Shown here: piece after piece, positions 16,696 through 26,510 of the stretch
Layout: each line of letters opens with the position of its first letter
Numbering within the stretch: position 1 is the stretch's first letter
Assembly (NCBI RefSeq): GCF_002135415.1
Contig: NZ_NEGJ01000005.1
Span: forward strand, 62,001 to 126,000
Origin: Acinetobacter sp. ANC 3832
GTDB taxonomy: Bacteria; Pseudomonadota; Gammaproteobacteria; Pseudomonadales; Moraxellaceae
Length of the DNA: 64,000 bases
Direction: 5' to 3'
Notes under the pieces: model-generated
The model's input: the letters and a program-made list of their open reading frames with translations, nothing else
Databases searched by the model: none
Told to the model about the DNA's origin: nothing
Position numbers and translations under genes: made by a program

Positions 16696-19557
16696 ATGAT
16701 TGATGTTCAGGAAGAGCCTCTTTATCATGGCGTATCCGGATTACAAATAAAAAATGTCGCATACCATTTGCGCATGTTTTTAGTATGGGCTTTATTTACA
16801 TGCTTTTGTGATGTTATCCTTTATTTTTATTTATTTAATACCACCTCACATCTTTTTAACTTATGGTTTGTCGCTACAAGTTTATTTCTAATTAGCTCTT
16901 GTTTTATCATTACGTGGATTATTAATCATTATAAAGAACATCTTGCGTATGATTTTAATAAAATATTTCAGTTCTTTTGCTTAACGCTTGGTTGCTTATT
17001 GGCAATAGGTGTATATATTCTGAATTATGAACTCAGCATAATGAAAAATATACCAACCCCTTTCTATTCTTTTTTACTTTCAAGCCTTCTATTAAGTTTT
17101 TGTTATGTCATGGCAATTAGCCATTTAAGCCAAAAATTCTCTTATTATATTTTTATTTTTTTACCCTCTTCATTTCCTATATTTGCTATTTCATTTTTAT
17201 TTCCACAAAATACCAATGAAATTTATAGTATGTTATTTATTGTTTGGTTTTCTTTATTATTTTTTAGTGCTTATGCTTCACATAAAATCTATAACAATCT
17301 CGATTTACTCAATTTTAAAAATGCACAATTATTACAACAATCTCAGTCACATTTAGTGGCATCAAGTACATTACAATTAAAACTACAAGAAGAAATAGGA
17401 AAAACTCAAGAGATTAGAAATGAATTACAGTTAAATAACCAATTGTTAGAACAAAAAGTCAAAGAACGCACTTTTGATATTAAACAAATTAATGATCGCC
17501 TAGAAAACCATCAAGCCAATTTAGCTTTTGCACATGAAACAGCAGGTATACATTCTTGGTTATGGAATATTGAAAAAAGAACAGTTGTTTTTTCAAATGA
17601 GCAATCAGAACAAGATTCAAAACAATTTGATGAAAAAGAAGTCCATTTCAGCTCTTACATTCACCCAGATGATTTGAATATTTACAAAGATTTGATGCGT
17701 AAACATCTTCGTGGCTTCACCGATCGTTTTGAAGCAACGTATCGAATTAAACAAGATGGTGAATGGCTTTGGATTCAAGATATCGGTAGAGTGATTGCAC
17801 GACATCCGCATAGCAAAAAACCACTCCGCATGGTCGGTATTCACCGAGATATTCATAAAGAAAAAAATGATGAAGAACAACTTAAACTTGCAGCAACAGT
17901 CTTTGATCAAGTTGCTCAAGGTGTCTTTATCTTAGATAAAAACTTATGTTATTTAGAAGTGAATCCTTTTTTTGAAGAGCTTATTGGTTTTACTCAGGAT
18001 CAACTCATTGGTAAGCATTTATTTGATATTACAGTAAGCCATCAAAATGAAATTAATCAAACACAAGTGAATGTGGCACAACAGTTAATTTTGAATGGTG
18101 AATATGAAGGAGAAGTATATGAAGAGTTTTTGTCAGGTAAAAAACTGACTTTTTGGGCACACATTAATGCCATTACCGATGATAAGAATAAAATTATTAA
18201 CTATGTTGGTATATTAACGGATTTAACGGAACGTATTAAACAAGAACAACGTTTGTCTTATTTAGAAAATTATGATGCACTTACTGACTTACCAAATCGT
18301 TTTTATTTTAATTTACAACTACATCATTATATTACAAACACAGCACATGCCTTAAAACATTTTGCTATTTTTAGAATTAATATAGACAGATTTCGTTCAT
18401 TTAATGAATTTTTAAGTAGTCATGCAGGTGATGAACTTTTAAAACAGGTTTCACTTAGATTACGTCAAAGTTGCGCAGATGCTTTATTAATTTCATATTT
18501 AAATAATGATGACTTTGCCATTATCTATAATTTAAATAATAGTAGTTTTACAGCGCATTTACATGCAAAAAAAATCCTTAAAGCATTTAAAATGCCATTT
18601 ACCATTAATGGGCAAGAGCAAACCATTGCTATATCGATTGGTATTGCCGTATTTCCAGAACATGGCAGACAAATTGAAAGCTTAAATAGTCTAGCTGAAC
18701 TTGCACTTGCAGAAGCAAAAAACTTAGGTGGAAATACTTTTCACTTTTATAGTGACCATTCAACACAATTGCTCAATCGTGGCATTAACTTAGAAAGTGA
18801 TCTCAGAAAAGCAATTAAAAATAATGAGTTAGTAGTTTTTTACCAACCTAAAATATGCTTAAAAGCCAGAAGAGTGTATGGATTTGAAGCATTGATTCGA
18901 TGGAATCATCCTGAACTTGGCCTCATTGCACCGGATATGTTTATCCCTTTGGCTGAAGAAACCAGTTTAATTACAGACATTGGTCAATTTGTACTGTTTG
19001 AAACCTGCAAACAAATCAAAATTTGGCAAGAGTTAGGATTTAATCATATTCGTGTTTCTGTCAATATCGTTGCTCAACAAATTTATCGTGGTCAACTGTT
19101 AGAGGATATTGATGCTGCCTTGTCACAGAATGATGTTTCAGGACACATGTTAGAACTCGAATTGACTGAATCATCTTTACTAGATAAAACAGACTATGTT
19201 CTTGATCTTTTAGAGCAAATTAAACAACGTAATATTTTAATCTCATTGGATGATTTTGGTACAGGCTATTCATCTCTCGCCTATTTAACCAGTTATCCGA
19301 TTGATACTTTGAAAATTGATAAAGCATTTATCTCTAAAATTGGTCAAGAAAAAGATGAAGCCATTGTTCATGCCATTATTGCACTGGGTAAAGCCATTGG
19401 GCTAACACTGGTTGCTGAAGGTGTAGAAACTTTAGAGCAAATTCATTTTTTAGAAAATCGTGGTTGTTATCTGATCCAAGGTTTCTATTTTTCTAAACCC
19501 CTTACAGCACTAGAAAGTACAGCTTACTTAAATAAATATAAACCTGTCGATATTTAG
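16696..19557 (+). CDS. Membrane PAS-PAS-GGDEF-EAL cyclic-di-GMP protein
   Basis: Six N-terminal membrane segments (about residues 26-195) are followed by a coiled coil (200-265), two PAS domains (about 280-510), a GGDEF-like domain (about 520-680) and an EAL domain (about 690-945). The GGDEF signature is degenerate (YLNNDDF near 602), so cyclase activity is unlikely. The EAL domain keeps EALIRW, ELTESS, LDDFGTGYSSL, LKIDKAFI, VAEGVET and QGFYFSKP, so it should hydrolyse c-di-GMP. The start is uncertain: TTG at 16675 and GTG at 16684 are in frame upstream, and none has a clear ribosome-binding site. The membrane input domain resembles MASE-type sensors but is not identified. Confidence 0.88.
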   Translation: MIDVQEEPLYHGVSGLQIKNVAYHLRMFLVWALFTCFCDVILYFYLFNTTSHLFNLWFVATSLFLISSCFIITWIINHYKEHLAYDFNKIFQFFCLTLGCLLAIGVYILNYELSIMKNIPTPFYSFLLSSLLLSFCYVMAISHLSQKFSYYIFIFLPSSFPIFAISFLFPQNTNEIYSMLFIVWFSLLFFSAYASHKIYNNLDLLNFKNAQLLQQSQSHLVASSTLQLKLQEEIGKTQEIRNELQLNNQLLEQKVKERTFDIKQINDRLENHQANLAFAHETAGIHSWLWNIEKRTVVFSNEQSEQDSKQFDEKEVHFSSYIHPDDLNIYKDLMRKHLRGFTDRFEATYRIKQDGEWLWIQDIGRVIARHPHSKKPLRMVGIHRDIHKEKNDEEQLKLAATVFDQVAQGVFILDKNLCYLEVNPFFEELIGFTQDQLIGKHLFDITVSHQNEINQTQVNVAQQLILNGEYEGEVYEEFLSGKKLTFWAHINAITDDKNKIINYVGILTDLTERIKQEQRLSYLENYDALTDLPNRFYFNLQLHHYITNTAHALKHFAIFRINIDRFRSFNEFLSSHAGDELLKQVSLRLRQSCADALLISYLNNDDFAIIYNLNNSSFTAHLHAKKILKAFKMPFTINGQEQTIAISIGIAVFPEHGRQIESLNSLAELALAEAKNLGGNTFHFYSDHSTQLLNRGINLESDLRKAIKNNELVVFYQPKICLKARRVYGFEALIRWNHPELGLIAPDMFIPLAEETSLITDIGQFVLFETCKQIKIWQELGFNHIRVSVNIVAQQIYRGQLLEDIDAALSQNDVSGHMLELELTESSLLDKTDYVLDLLEQIKQRNILISLDDFGTGYSSLAYLTSYPIDTLKIDKAFISKIGQEKDEAIVHAIIALGKAIGLTLVAEGVETLEQIHFLENRGCYLIQGFYFSKPLTALESTAYLNKYKPVDI

Positions 19558-19696
19558 TCTACGCTTCATTTTTCTCTATTAAGTTTGTTCAAAAAACGAC
19601 TTTTTGACTGTCCGTATTGCTCAACAAATGATATATTCAAGAAAATTTAGCCAAAACTGCCAAGCTCATTGGCACATTGTAACAATCGAGATTCAG

Positions 19697-21976
19697 ATGG
19701 ATGATCAATCTTTAAAACAGCAAGCCCTCTACTACCACGAATTTCCAACCCCAGGGAAAATCAGTGTTACTCCAAGTAAGCAACTGGTCAATCAACATGA
19801 TTTAGCACTTGCTTACTCACCTGGTGTTGCAGCCCCTTGTTTAGAAATAGAAAAAGACCCTTCAAAAGCCGCGCTTTATACTGCACGTGGTAACTTAGTT
19901 GCAGTCATTACCAATGGTACAGCCGTTTTAGGTTTAGGTAATATTGGTCCATTGGCGTCTAAACCTGTGATGGAAGGTAAAGGCGTTCTATTTAAAAAGT
20001 TCGCAGGCGTTGATGTATTTGACATCGAAATTGCTGAAAATGATCCAGATAAAATTGTTGATATTATTGCTGCACTTGAACCTACTTTTGGTGGGATCAA
20101 CTTAGAAGATATCAAAGCGCCAGAATGTTTTTATATTGAACAAAAACTTCGTGAACGCATGAATATTCCTGTGTTCCATGATGATCAACATGGTACTTCG
20201 ATCATTGTTGGCTCAGCATTATTAAATGCTTTGCAATTAAACGGCAAAAAAATTGATGAAATCAAAATTGTCGCTTCAGGTGCGGGTGCGGCTGCTCTTT
20301 CTTGTTTAGATTTACTCTGTGCAATTGGTGCCAAAAAAGAGAATATTATCGTTGCTGACTCACGTGGTTTATTAACAACTAAACGTGAAGGCTTAGATGA
20401 GTCTAAAAAACGTTATGTGCAAGATATTGAAGGTTCGCAACTTGCTGATGTAATCGCAGATGCTGATATGTTCTTGGGTCTTTCTGCCGCAGGTATTTTA
20501 ACCAAAGAAATGGTTAAGGTGATGGCAACTGATCCGATTATTTTCGCTTTGGCAAATCCAGATCCTGAAATTTTACCTGAACATGCACATGAAGTTCGCC
20601 CTGATGTCATCATGGCGACAGGTCGTTCGGATTATCCAAACCAAGTGAATAATGCACTTTGCTTCCCTTATATCTTCCGTGGCGCACTTGATGTCGGTGC
20701 AACAACAATCAATGAAGATATGAAAATTGCTTGTGTACATGCAATTGCACGTATGGCACATATTGAAGCAGATGCAGCGACTTATGGTGAAAAATCTGCC
20801 TCATTTGGTCGTGACTATTTAATTCCACGTCCATTAGATCAACGCTTAATCCTTGAAATCGCACCTGCTGTTGCACAAGCTGCTATGGATTCAGGTGTAG
20901 CAACACGTCCAATTGAAGACTTCTCTGTATATCGTCAACGCTTGTCTGAGTTTGTTTATAACTCGGCATTAATGATGAAGCCTATTTTTGCTCAAGCAAA
21001 ATCGAACCCTAAACGTATTGCCTACGCTGAAGGTGAAGATTTACGTGTACTTCGTGGTGTTCAAATTGCTGTTGATGAAGGTTTAGCACTTCCGATCTTG
21101 GTGGGTCGTACTGCAGTTATTGAATCTAACATTAAAAAATTAGGCTTACGCCTTGAACATGGTGTCAATATCACCATCGTAGATCAAGAAAATAACCCTG
21201 ATTATGAAATGTTTGCAGATGATTACTACAATACGATGCAGCGTAAAGGTGTAACACCTGAGTATGCACAACGTGAAACACGCCGTCGTTCTACTTTAAT
21301 TGCCGCGATGTTGGTTAAATTCGGTAAAGCAGATGGTATGTTATGCGGTACTTATGCAAGCTATGACATTCATTTAGACTTTGTTCGTAATGTGATTGGC
21401 TTAAAAGAAGGTCGTAACAACTTCTTTACATTGAATGCTTTAATGCTAGAAGATCGCAATTTATTTATTGCGGACACATATGTAAATACCAATCCAACTG
21501 CTGAACAATTGGCGGAAATGACTATTTTGGCTGCTGAAGAAGTTCGTCGTTTTGGTATGACACCACGTGTTGCATTACTTTCACATTCTAGTTTTGGTTC
21601 AGATCAAAATGATCCTAGCGCACAAAAAATGCGCAAAGTCTTTGAGATATTAAGTGAAATTGCACCTGAATTAGAAGTTGAAGGTGAAATGCATGGTGAT
21701 GCTGCACTTGATGAAAATATTCGTCATTTTGCATTCCCAAACTCACGTTTCAAAGGTTCTGCAAATCTATTGATTATGCCGAATTTGGATGCTGCTAATA
21801 TTTCATTTAACTTGTTGAAATCAACATCTGGTAATAATGTGACGATTGGTCCTATTTTACTCGGTGCTGCTAAACCTGTTCATATTTTAACGCCTACGGC
21901 AACAACTCGTCGTGTGGTCAATATGACTGCTTTAACCGTTGCTGAAATTCAGCAAGATGAACAAGACGCAATGTAA
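19697..21976 (+). CDS. maeB: NADP-dependent malic enzyme with phosphotransacetylase-like domain
   Basis: Decarboxylates malate to pyruvate, giving NADPH. The ATG at 19697 ([21 protein letters not shown]) gives 759 aa, the same length as E. coli MaeB; the open frame extends 31 codons further up without similarity. Residues 1-430 are the malic enzyme ([48 protein letters not shown]). Residues about 430-759 are a phosphotransacetylase-like domain ([47 protein letters not shown]) that is regulatory in such fusions. A terminator starts about 50 bp after the stop. Confidence 0.95.
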   Translation: MDDQSLKQQALYYHEFPTPGKISVTPSKQLVNQHDLALAYSPGVAAPCLEIEKDPSKAALYTARGNLVAVITNGTAVLGLGNIGPLASKPVMEGKGVLFKKFAGVDVFDIEIAENDPDKIVDIIAALEPTFGGINLEDIKAPECFYIEQKLRERMNIPVFHDDQHGTSIIVGSALLNALQLNGKKIDEIKIVASGAGAAALSCLDLLCAIGAKKENIIVADSRGLLTTKREGLDESKKRYVQDIEGSQLADVIADADMFLGLSAAGILTKEMVKVMATDPIIFALANPDPEILPEHAHEVRPDVIMATGRSDYPNQVNNALCFPYIFRGALDVGATTINEDMKIACVHAIARMAHIEADAATYGEKSASFGRDYLIPRPLDQRLILEIAPAVAQAAMDSGVATRPIEDFSVYRQRLSEFVYNSALMMKPIFAQAKSNPKRIAYAEGEDLRVLRGVQIAVDEGLALPILVGRTAVIESNIKKLGLRLEHGVNITIVDQENNPDYEMFADDYYNTMQRKGVTPEYAQRETRRRSTLIAAMLVKFGKADGMLCGTYASYDIHLDFVRNVIGLKEGRNNFFTLNALMLEDRNLFIADTYVNTNPTAEQLAEMTILAAEEVRRFGMTPRVALLSHSSFGSDQNDPSAQKMRKVFEILSEIAPELEVEGEMHGDAALDENIRHFAFPNSRFKGSANLLIMPNLDAANISFNLLKSTSGNNVTIGPILLGAAKPVHILTPTATTRRVVNMTALTVAEIQQDEQDAM

Positions 21977-22024
21977 TATGCAAATGTAAAAATCTTTAGT
22001 AAAAGCTAAAGTTCTTTACTTGAG

Positions 22025-22071
22025 AAAACCTCTATTCTGTAGCATGATTGCTTGAAGAATAGAGGTTTTTT
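22025..22071 (+). terminator. maeB terminator overlapping the cca ribosome-binding site
   Basis: CCTCTATTCT (22029-22038) pairs perfectly with AGAATAGAGG (22056-22065), flanked by AAAA and TTTTTT. An inner AGCA/TGCT stem (22041-22044 with 22049-22052) extends the hairpin. The 3' arm's AGAGG is also the only purine-rich ribosome-binding site for the cca ATG at 22073. Confidence 0.85.
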
Positions 22072-22072
22072 C

Positions 22073-23314
22073 ATGCAAGTTTATTTAGTAGGCGGTGCTG
22101 TCAGAGATCATTTACTCGGACACCCCTATCACGAAAAAGATTATGTTGTTGTCGGTGCAACACCAGAACAACTCCTTGCTCAAGGTTATCAACCTGTGGG
22201 TAAAGATTTTCCTGTTTTTTTGCATCCCAAAACAAAAGAAGAATATGCACTTGCCCGTACTGAACGTAAGTCAGGACATGGCTATCATGGTTTTGAGTTT
22301 TTTACTGATCCAAATGTCAGCTTAGAAGAAGATCTCATTCGTCGTGACTTGACCATTAATGCGATGGCAATGGATGATTCAGGTCAAGTTTATGATCCTT
22401 ACCATGGACAAAAAGACCTAGAAAAAAAATTACTACGTCATGTTTCAGATGCTTTTGCTGAAGATCCTTTACGTGTACTTCGCGTGGCTCGTTTTGCAGC
22501 ACGCTACCATCAATATGGTTTTACAATTGCAGATGAAACCCTTGCTTTGATGCAAAAATTAGCTGAATCAGGTGAATTGCAAGCACTCACACCTGAACGT
22601 GTGTGGAAGGAAACTTCTCGTGCTTTAATGGAAGATCGTGCAGATGTTTACTTTGATGTTTTACGTCAATGTCATGCGTTAAAAATTCTATTCCCTGAAA
22701 TTGATGCGCTTTTTGGTGTACCACAACGCCCTGAATATCATCCTGAAATTGATTGTGGTATTCATACTTTAATGTCATTGCAACAAGCGTGTAAGGCCAA
22801 TTACTCTTTAGATGTACGTTTTGCAGTATTGGTACATGACTTAGGTAAGGCACTGACTCCGAAAGATGAATTACCCCGTCATATCATGCATGAAGAACGT
22901 GGTATTGCGCCTGTAACTGAAGTATGTGACCGTCTAAAAGTTCCAACTCAAACCAAGCAACTAGCATTGGCTGTATGTAAAGAACATCTAAAATGCCATC
23001 AAGCCTTTACCTTAAAAGCAGGCACTGTATGGCGTTTACTACAACGCTTAGATGTATTGCGTCGTCCTGAACGAGTTGAAGCTTTTGTACAAGCTTGTGA
23101 ATGTGATGCTCGCGGACGTTTAGGATTGGAAGATCGTGAATATCCTCAAGCACAGTATCTTTTAGATGTCATGCAAACCGTTCGGAATATTAAAGCCTCT
23201 GACTTACCACCTGAAATCACTGGACCTGATATTGGTGAAATGCTAATTCAGAAACGGATTGAAGCGATTGCTGACTTTAAACAGAAATATACTCAGCCTG
23301 AGCAAATCACTTAA
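22073..23314 (+). CDS. cca: CCA-adding tRNA nucleotidyltransferase with HD domain
   Basis: Adds or repairs the 3' CCA of tRNAs without a template. The start at 22073 (MQVYLVGGAVRDHLLG) gives 413 aa, matching E. coli Cca (412 aa). Class II nucleotidyltransferase motifs are GGAVRD, RRDLTINAMA and EDPLRVLRVARFAARY. The C-terminal part carries the HD motif VLVHDLGKALTP, so it is the multifunctional form with phosphohydrolase activity. The ribosome-binding site lies inside the 3' arm of the preceding terminator hairpin, which is unusual. The tRNA-Glu gene in this window encodes its own CCA, so this enzyme probably does repair. Confidence 0.95.
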   Translation: MQVYLVGGAVRDHLLGHPYHEKDYVVVGATPEQLLAQGYQPVGKDFPVFLHPKTKEEYALARTERKSGHGYHGFEFFTDPNVSLEEDLIRRDLTINAMAMDDSGQVYDPYHGQKDLEKKLLRHVSDAFAEDPLRVLRVARFAARYHQYGFTIADETLALMQKLAESGELQALTPERVWKETSRALMEDRADVYFDVLRQCHALKILFPEIDALFGVPQRPEYHPEIDCGIHTLMSLQQACKANYSLDVRFAVLVHDLGKALTPKDELPRHIMHEERGIAPVTEVCDRLKVPTQTKQLALAVCKEHLKCHQAFTLKAGTVWRLLQRLDVLRRPERVEAFVQACECDARGRLGLEDREYPQAQYLLDVMQTVRNIKASDLPPEITGPDIGEMLIQKRIEAIADFKQKYTQPEQIT

Positions 23315-23318
23315 TTAT

Positions 23319-23345
23319 AATTCCTCTCAGAAATGGGAGGATTCT
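23319..23345 (+). repeat. Imperfect hairpin after cca
   Basis: AATTCCTC and GAGGATT pair around TCAGAAATGG. There is no T-run, so it is not a classic terminator. It may be a remnant of the CCTCTC-type intergenic repeat or a weak 3' end structure. Confidence 0.35.
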
Positions 23346-23552
23346 AACTATAAATCTCCATTTTCATAATTAAAACCATTAGATTCAAAGAGTAAAACAA
23401 TATCAACTTTTGAAAATACCCTCAGTGCTAACTGCTGCAATTGAAGTAAACATATAATAAAAATCTTACAAAACCTGCTTTATGTAAAGTATAGGGAGTT
23501 TATTACAATGTTTAATTTATATAGACCACTTATTTTTATTCAAAATTCATTT

Positions 23553-24023
23553 TTAAATAATTGTAAAGTTTTCTTCAATCCAAGCCTGTGCTAACTCTTC
23601 TGACTTAAATCCTTTTATTACAGGTTGATCGAAATCAATATACACAATTTCAAAATACTGAAATATATCGTTTTCATAAATAGAGTTAATGTGCGAAATT
23701 TTATCAATATCTAATGATGTATGTATTTCTGCATGCAGTAGATCAGATATTTTAAAACTTCTTACATTTAAATTTTCACAATCATAGCTATTGTGCTCTT
23801 CTTCAAAATGTGGATTTTTTTTATGAAAATTTTTCATCCACTGATAAACATCAGGTGTATCAATATATTTTGTACTTCCTAAATCTTCATAGGTTTTTGC
23901 TTTTTTGATCGCATGAAATGCAAGCAATGAACCTAAATTGCAATATCGAATAACTTGAATATGAAACAAATAATTCGGGTTCAGGTAATTTCCATCATCA
24001 TCTTGAATAAAATAAGGTTTCAT
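23553..24023 (-). CDS. Hypothetical protein, 156 aa
   Basis: Function not recognised. The start at 24023 (MKPYFIQDDDGNYLN) is preferred over one eight codons upstream because AGGAT precedes it. It is a soluble, acidic protein with no signal peptide or membrane segment. The opening segment FIQDDDGNYLNPNYLFHIQ and the ending SEELAQAWIEENF resemble small proteins that read in a value or modifier, but no family can be named. It stands alone, 82 bp upstream of the stop of epmA on the same strand. Confidence 0.6.
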   Translation of the reverse strand: MKPYFIQDDDGNYLNPNYLFHIQVIRYCNLGSLLAFHAIKKAKTYEDLGSTKYIDTPDVYQWMKNFHKKNPHFEEEHNSYDCENLNVRSFKISDLLHAEIHTSLDIDKISHINSIYENDIFQYFEIVYIDFDQPVIKGFKSEELAQAWIEENFTII

Positions 24024-24105
24024 TCTTTTTATCCTACACATCATCATTATTATTTTAAATAAACATGCCCGATTTCATCAATCAGACATGTTTTCATTCA
24101 TTAAA

Positions 24106-25110
24106 TCACGACACATCTGCTGTAAAACTCAGCACTTTTTCCAACTTCATTTGGTTTTGAACAACCATCAACAAACGATCAATACCTAAAGCAATTCCCG
24201 AACATTCAGGCATATTTGGCATAGCAGCAAGTAAATACTCGTCAATCGGCATCACATGTAAGCCAAGCTTTTCACGCTCTGCGTTATCTGCTTCAAAACG
24301 CCCACGAAGCACTTCAGCATCGATCAATTCATCATAGGCATTGGCAAGCTCTAAACCTTCTATATAAAGTTCAAAACGAGCTGCAACTAATTCTCCATCT
24401 TCATCTATTCGAGTTTTAGCCAAAGAAGCCATTTCAGGTGGGAAATCTGTTAAAAACACTGGGGTATCAAAACCTAGACTGGGCTCAACCATATGTGAAA
24501 ATAGTAAATCCATATAAGCTAAACGATCATTACCTAGATCAATATTTAATCCAACACGATGTGATGTATCTTTCAACTCCTTAAGTGTCGCTTGCAGTGG
24601 ATTAATATCCAGACGATCCTGAAAAGCCTGCTTATAACTATAAATCGTTGGGCGAACTTCACCAAATCTTGTTGCTAAAACAATATTCAACAAATCAGTG
24701 ACTTCAAGCATTAAATCTTTCAGGCTTAGGTCAGGTTGATACCATTCCAACATGGTAAATTCGCTATTGTGTTTACGACCATGTTCATTATCCCGAAAAA
24801 CTTTACAGATTTGATAAATCGCACCACTCCCACTTGCCAATAAACGCTTCATGGGAAATTCAGGCGATGTTTGTAAATAATGTGTTCGTTGCTTTCCACC
24901 CATATGCCGTAAAGCTTGCACAGAAGCCAGATGTACATCGGTCACACCCGCCTGAGAAAGCACAGGTGTTTCAACTTCCAGAACATCACGCTCTGCAAAA
25001 AATTGACGGATTTGTGCATACATTTTCGCACGTGCTTTTAAAGCTGAAATATCACACGTAGGTTGATAATTTATAGTCTGAATAGTCTGAATATTCTGAT
25101 CTATACTCAC
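24106..25110 (-). CDS. epmA: Elongation factor P (R)-beta-lysine ligase
   Basis: A class II lysyl-tRNA-synthetase paralogue that attaches (R)-beta-lysine to a conserved lysine of EF-P, relieving ribosome stalling at proline runs. The GTG at 25110 overlaps the pdxB stop as GTGA and has GGAGG nine bases upstream, giving 334 aa (E. coli 325). Class II motifs: VLEVETPVL, then YLQTSPEFPMKRLLASG, FRDNEHGRKHNSEFTMLEWY, and CSGIALGIDRLLMV. The tRNA anticodon-binding domain of LysS is absent, as in EpmA. Its partner aminomutase EpmB and EF-P are not in the window. Confidence 0.92.
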   Translation of the reverse strand: MSIDQNIQTIQTINYQPTCDISALKARAKMYAQIRQFFAERDVLEVETPVLSQAGVTDVHLASVQALRHMGGKQRTHYLQTSPEFPMKRLLASGSGAIYQICKVFRDNEHGRKHNSEFTMLEWYQPDLSLKDLMLEVTDLLNIVLATRFGEVRPTIYSYKQAFQDRLDINPLQATLKELKDTSHRVGLNIDLGNDRLAYMDLLFSHMVEPSLGFDTPVFLTDFPPEMASLAKTRIDEDGELVAARFELYIEGLELANAYDELIDAEVLRGRFEADNAEREKLGLHVMPIDEYLLAAMPNMPECSGIALGIDRLLMVVQNQMKLEKVLSFTADVS

Positions 25111-26204
25111 GCTTTTGGACCTCCATGTGCGGCCCATTCACGACGTAGAGGATATGTTTTACGTAAGTAATCAAAGGCTTTTTGATCAACTTTTCCGTCT
25201 TTTAAACAAGCACGTAAATTGGCATCATCCTGTGCAATATTATAAATCTGAGTAAGATATTGCTGTAAAACCAGTTTTAATGCTTTATTTTCAAAATACT
25301 GTTCGCACACAGGTAATTGTGTTTCAAATTTTTTATCCGCTTCAAAATCAAAGGTTTTGCAAAAAGCATCGTAAATCATTTGTGTACCACGTGCTTTACC
25401 TTCCAAACTATAGCCTGCGATATGTGGTGTGACTAAACTGATTAAATTCAGTAGTTCTTCTGAAATCTCAGGCTCATGTTCAAAGACATCCAAGACCACT
25501 TTGCGGTGTGTTTTTTGAATATCTGCAATTAAAGCAGCTTCTTCTACCACAGCACCACGCGCAGAATTAATCAAAATTGCTTCAGGTTTCATCATTGCTA
25601 AAGCTTGGGCATTAACCAGATGATACGTTGGCTGATTGGCTGAATCGCTGTTTGAATCTTTATCTATTTTAGTCAATGGAACATGTATGCTAATTGCATC
25701 AGCCGTTGATAATAATTGTTCTAATTCAACTTGCTGAATATTTTCACGTTGTACAAATGGATCATAGCCAATCACATTCCAGCCCAGAAGCTTTGCCATA
25801 TACGCTAAGCGAGAACCTACATTCCCTAAACCAATAATACCTAAAGTGAATTGCTGATCTGAGCTTTGATTAATCAGTTTTGGATTGAGATGTAATAATG
25901 CAGTAATCACATATTCAGCGACTGCCTGTGCATTACAACCCGCCGCATTTGACCACGCAATATTATGTTTTTCTAAAGCTGGAATATCTAAATGATCTGT
26001 ACCAATGGTTGCACTGCCTACAAATTTAAGCGAGGTATTTTGAATGAGTTGTTCATTGATTTGAGTAACTGATCTGATCAGTAATGCCTCTGCATCTTGA
26101 ACATCTGCATTAGTTAATGTCCGCCCTGCTGCATGATATATTTCTCCAAATGCTGAAAAGAAATAATCTGTAAATGCCAGATTTTCATCTGCGACGATTT
26201 TCAT
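25107..26204 (-). CDS. pdxB: 4-phosphoerythronate dehydrogenase
   Basis: A 365-aa NAD-dependent enzyme of the D-2-hydroxyacid dehydrogenase family, second step of DXP-dependent pyridoxal phosphate synthesis. The N-terminal MKIVADENL is a PdxB hallmark. Further: FVGSATIGTDHLD, the NAD Rossmann motif LGIIGLGNVGSRLA, INSARGAVVEEAAL, and VTPHIAGYSLEGKARG with the catalytic His. The C-terminal DUF3410 dimerisation domain spans about residues 285-350. epmA is translationally coupled through a 4-nt overlap. SerC, the next-but-one enzyme of the pathway, is encoded at 32-33 kb. Confidence 0.94.
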   Translation of the reverse strand: MKIVADENLAFTDYFFSAFGEIYHAAGRTLTNADVQDAEALLIRSVTQINEQLIQNTSLKFVGSATIGTDHLDIPALEKHNIAWSNAAGCNAQAVAEYVITALLHLNPKLINQSSDQQFTLGIIGLGNVGSRLAYMAKLLGWNVIGYDPFVQRENIQQVELEQLLSTADAISIHVPLTKIDKDSNSDSANQPTYHLVNAQALAMMKPEAILINSARGAVVEEAALIADIQKTHRKVVLDVFEHEPEISEELLNLISLVTPHIAGYSLEGKARGTQMIYDAFCKTFDFEADKKFETQLPVCEQYFENKALKLVLQQYLTQIYNIAQDDANLRACLKDGKVDQKAFDYLRKTYPLRREWAAHGGPKA

Positions 26205-26510
26205 AACTCAATCCCATACTGTGATTAAACTATGATAACGCTTTGCCAGAATGATAACTATGCATGATCAATTTATTGGATATTTTAAAGGCATCAATCA
26301 ACACATTTAATTTATCAATTGCTCAATGAAAAATGATTCAAATAAGTGAAAATAAAAAGAAGTCATCCTCTAAACTTTAAAAAATTTTGTTTAAATTTAA
26401 TAAAGCTTCCAATTTTTAATACATTTGAAAATCAGACATCTTGCATGACTACTTAAAACCCTTTTACTCTACTAACACTAAAAATAAAAAAGCATTACCT
26501 AAAGCACCGA
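26205..26510. other. Intergenic spacer, 306 bp
   Basis: AT-rich gap between pdxB and the L,D-transpeptidase gene, both on the minus strand with pdxB downstream, so it should hold the pdxB promoter and the 3' end of the transpeptidase transcript. No clear site was recognised. Confidence 0.4.
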
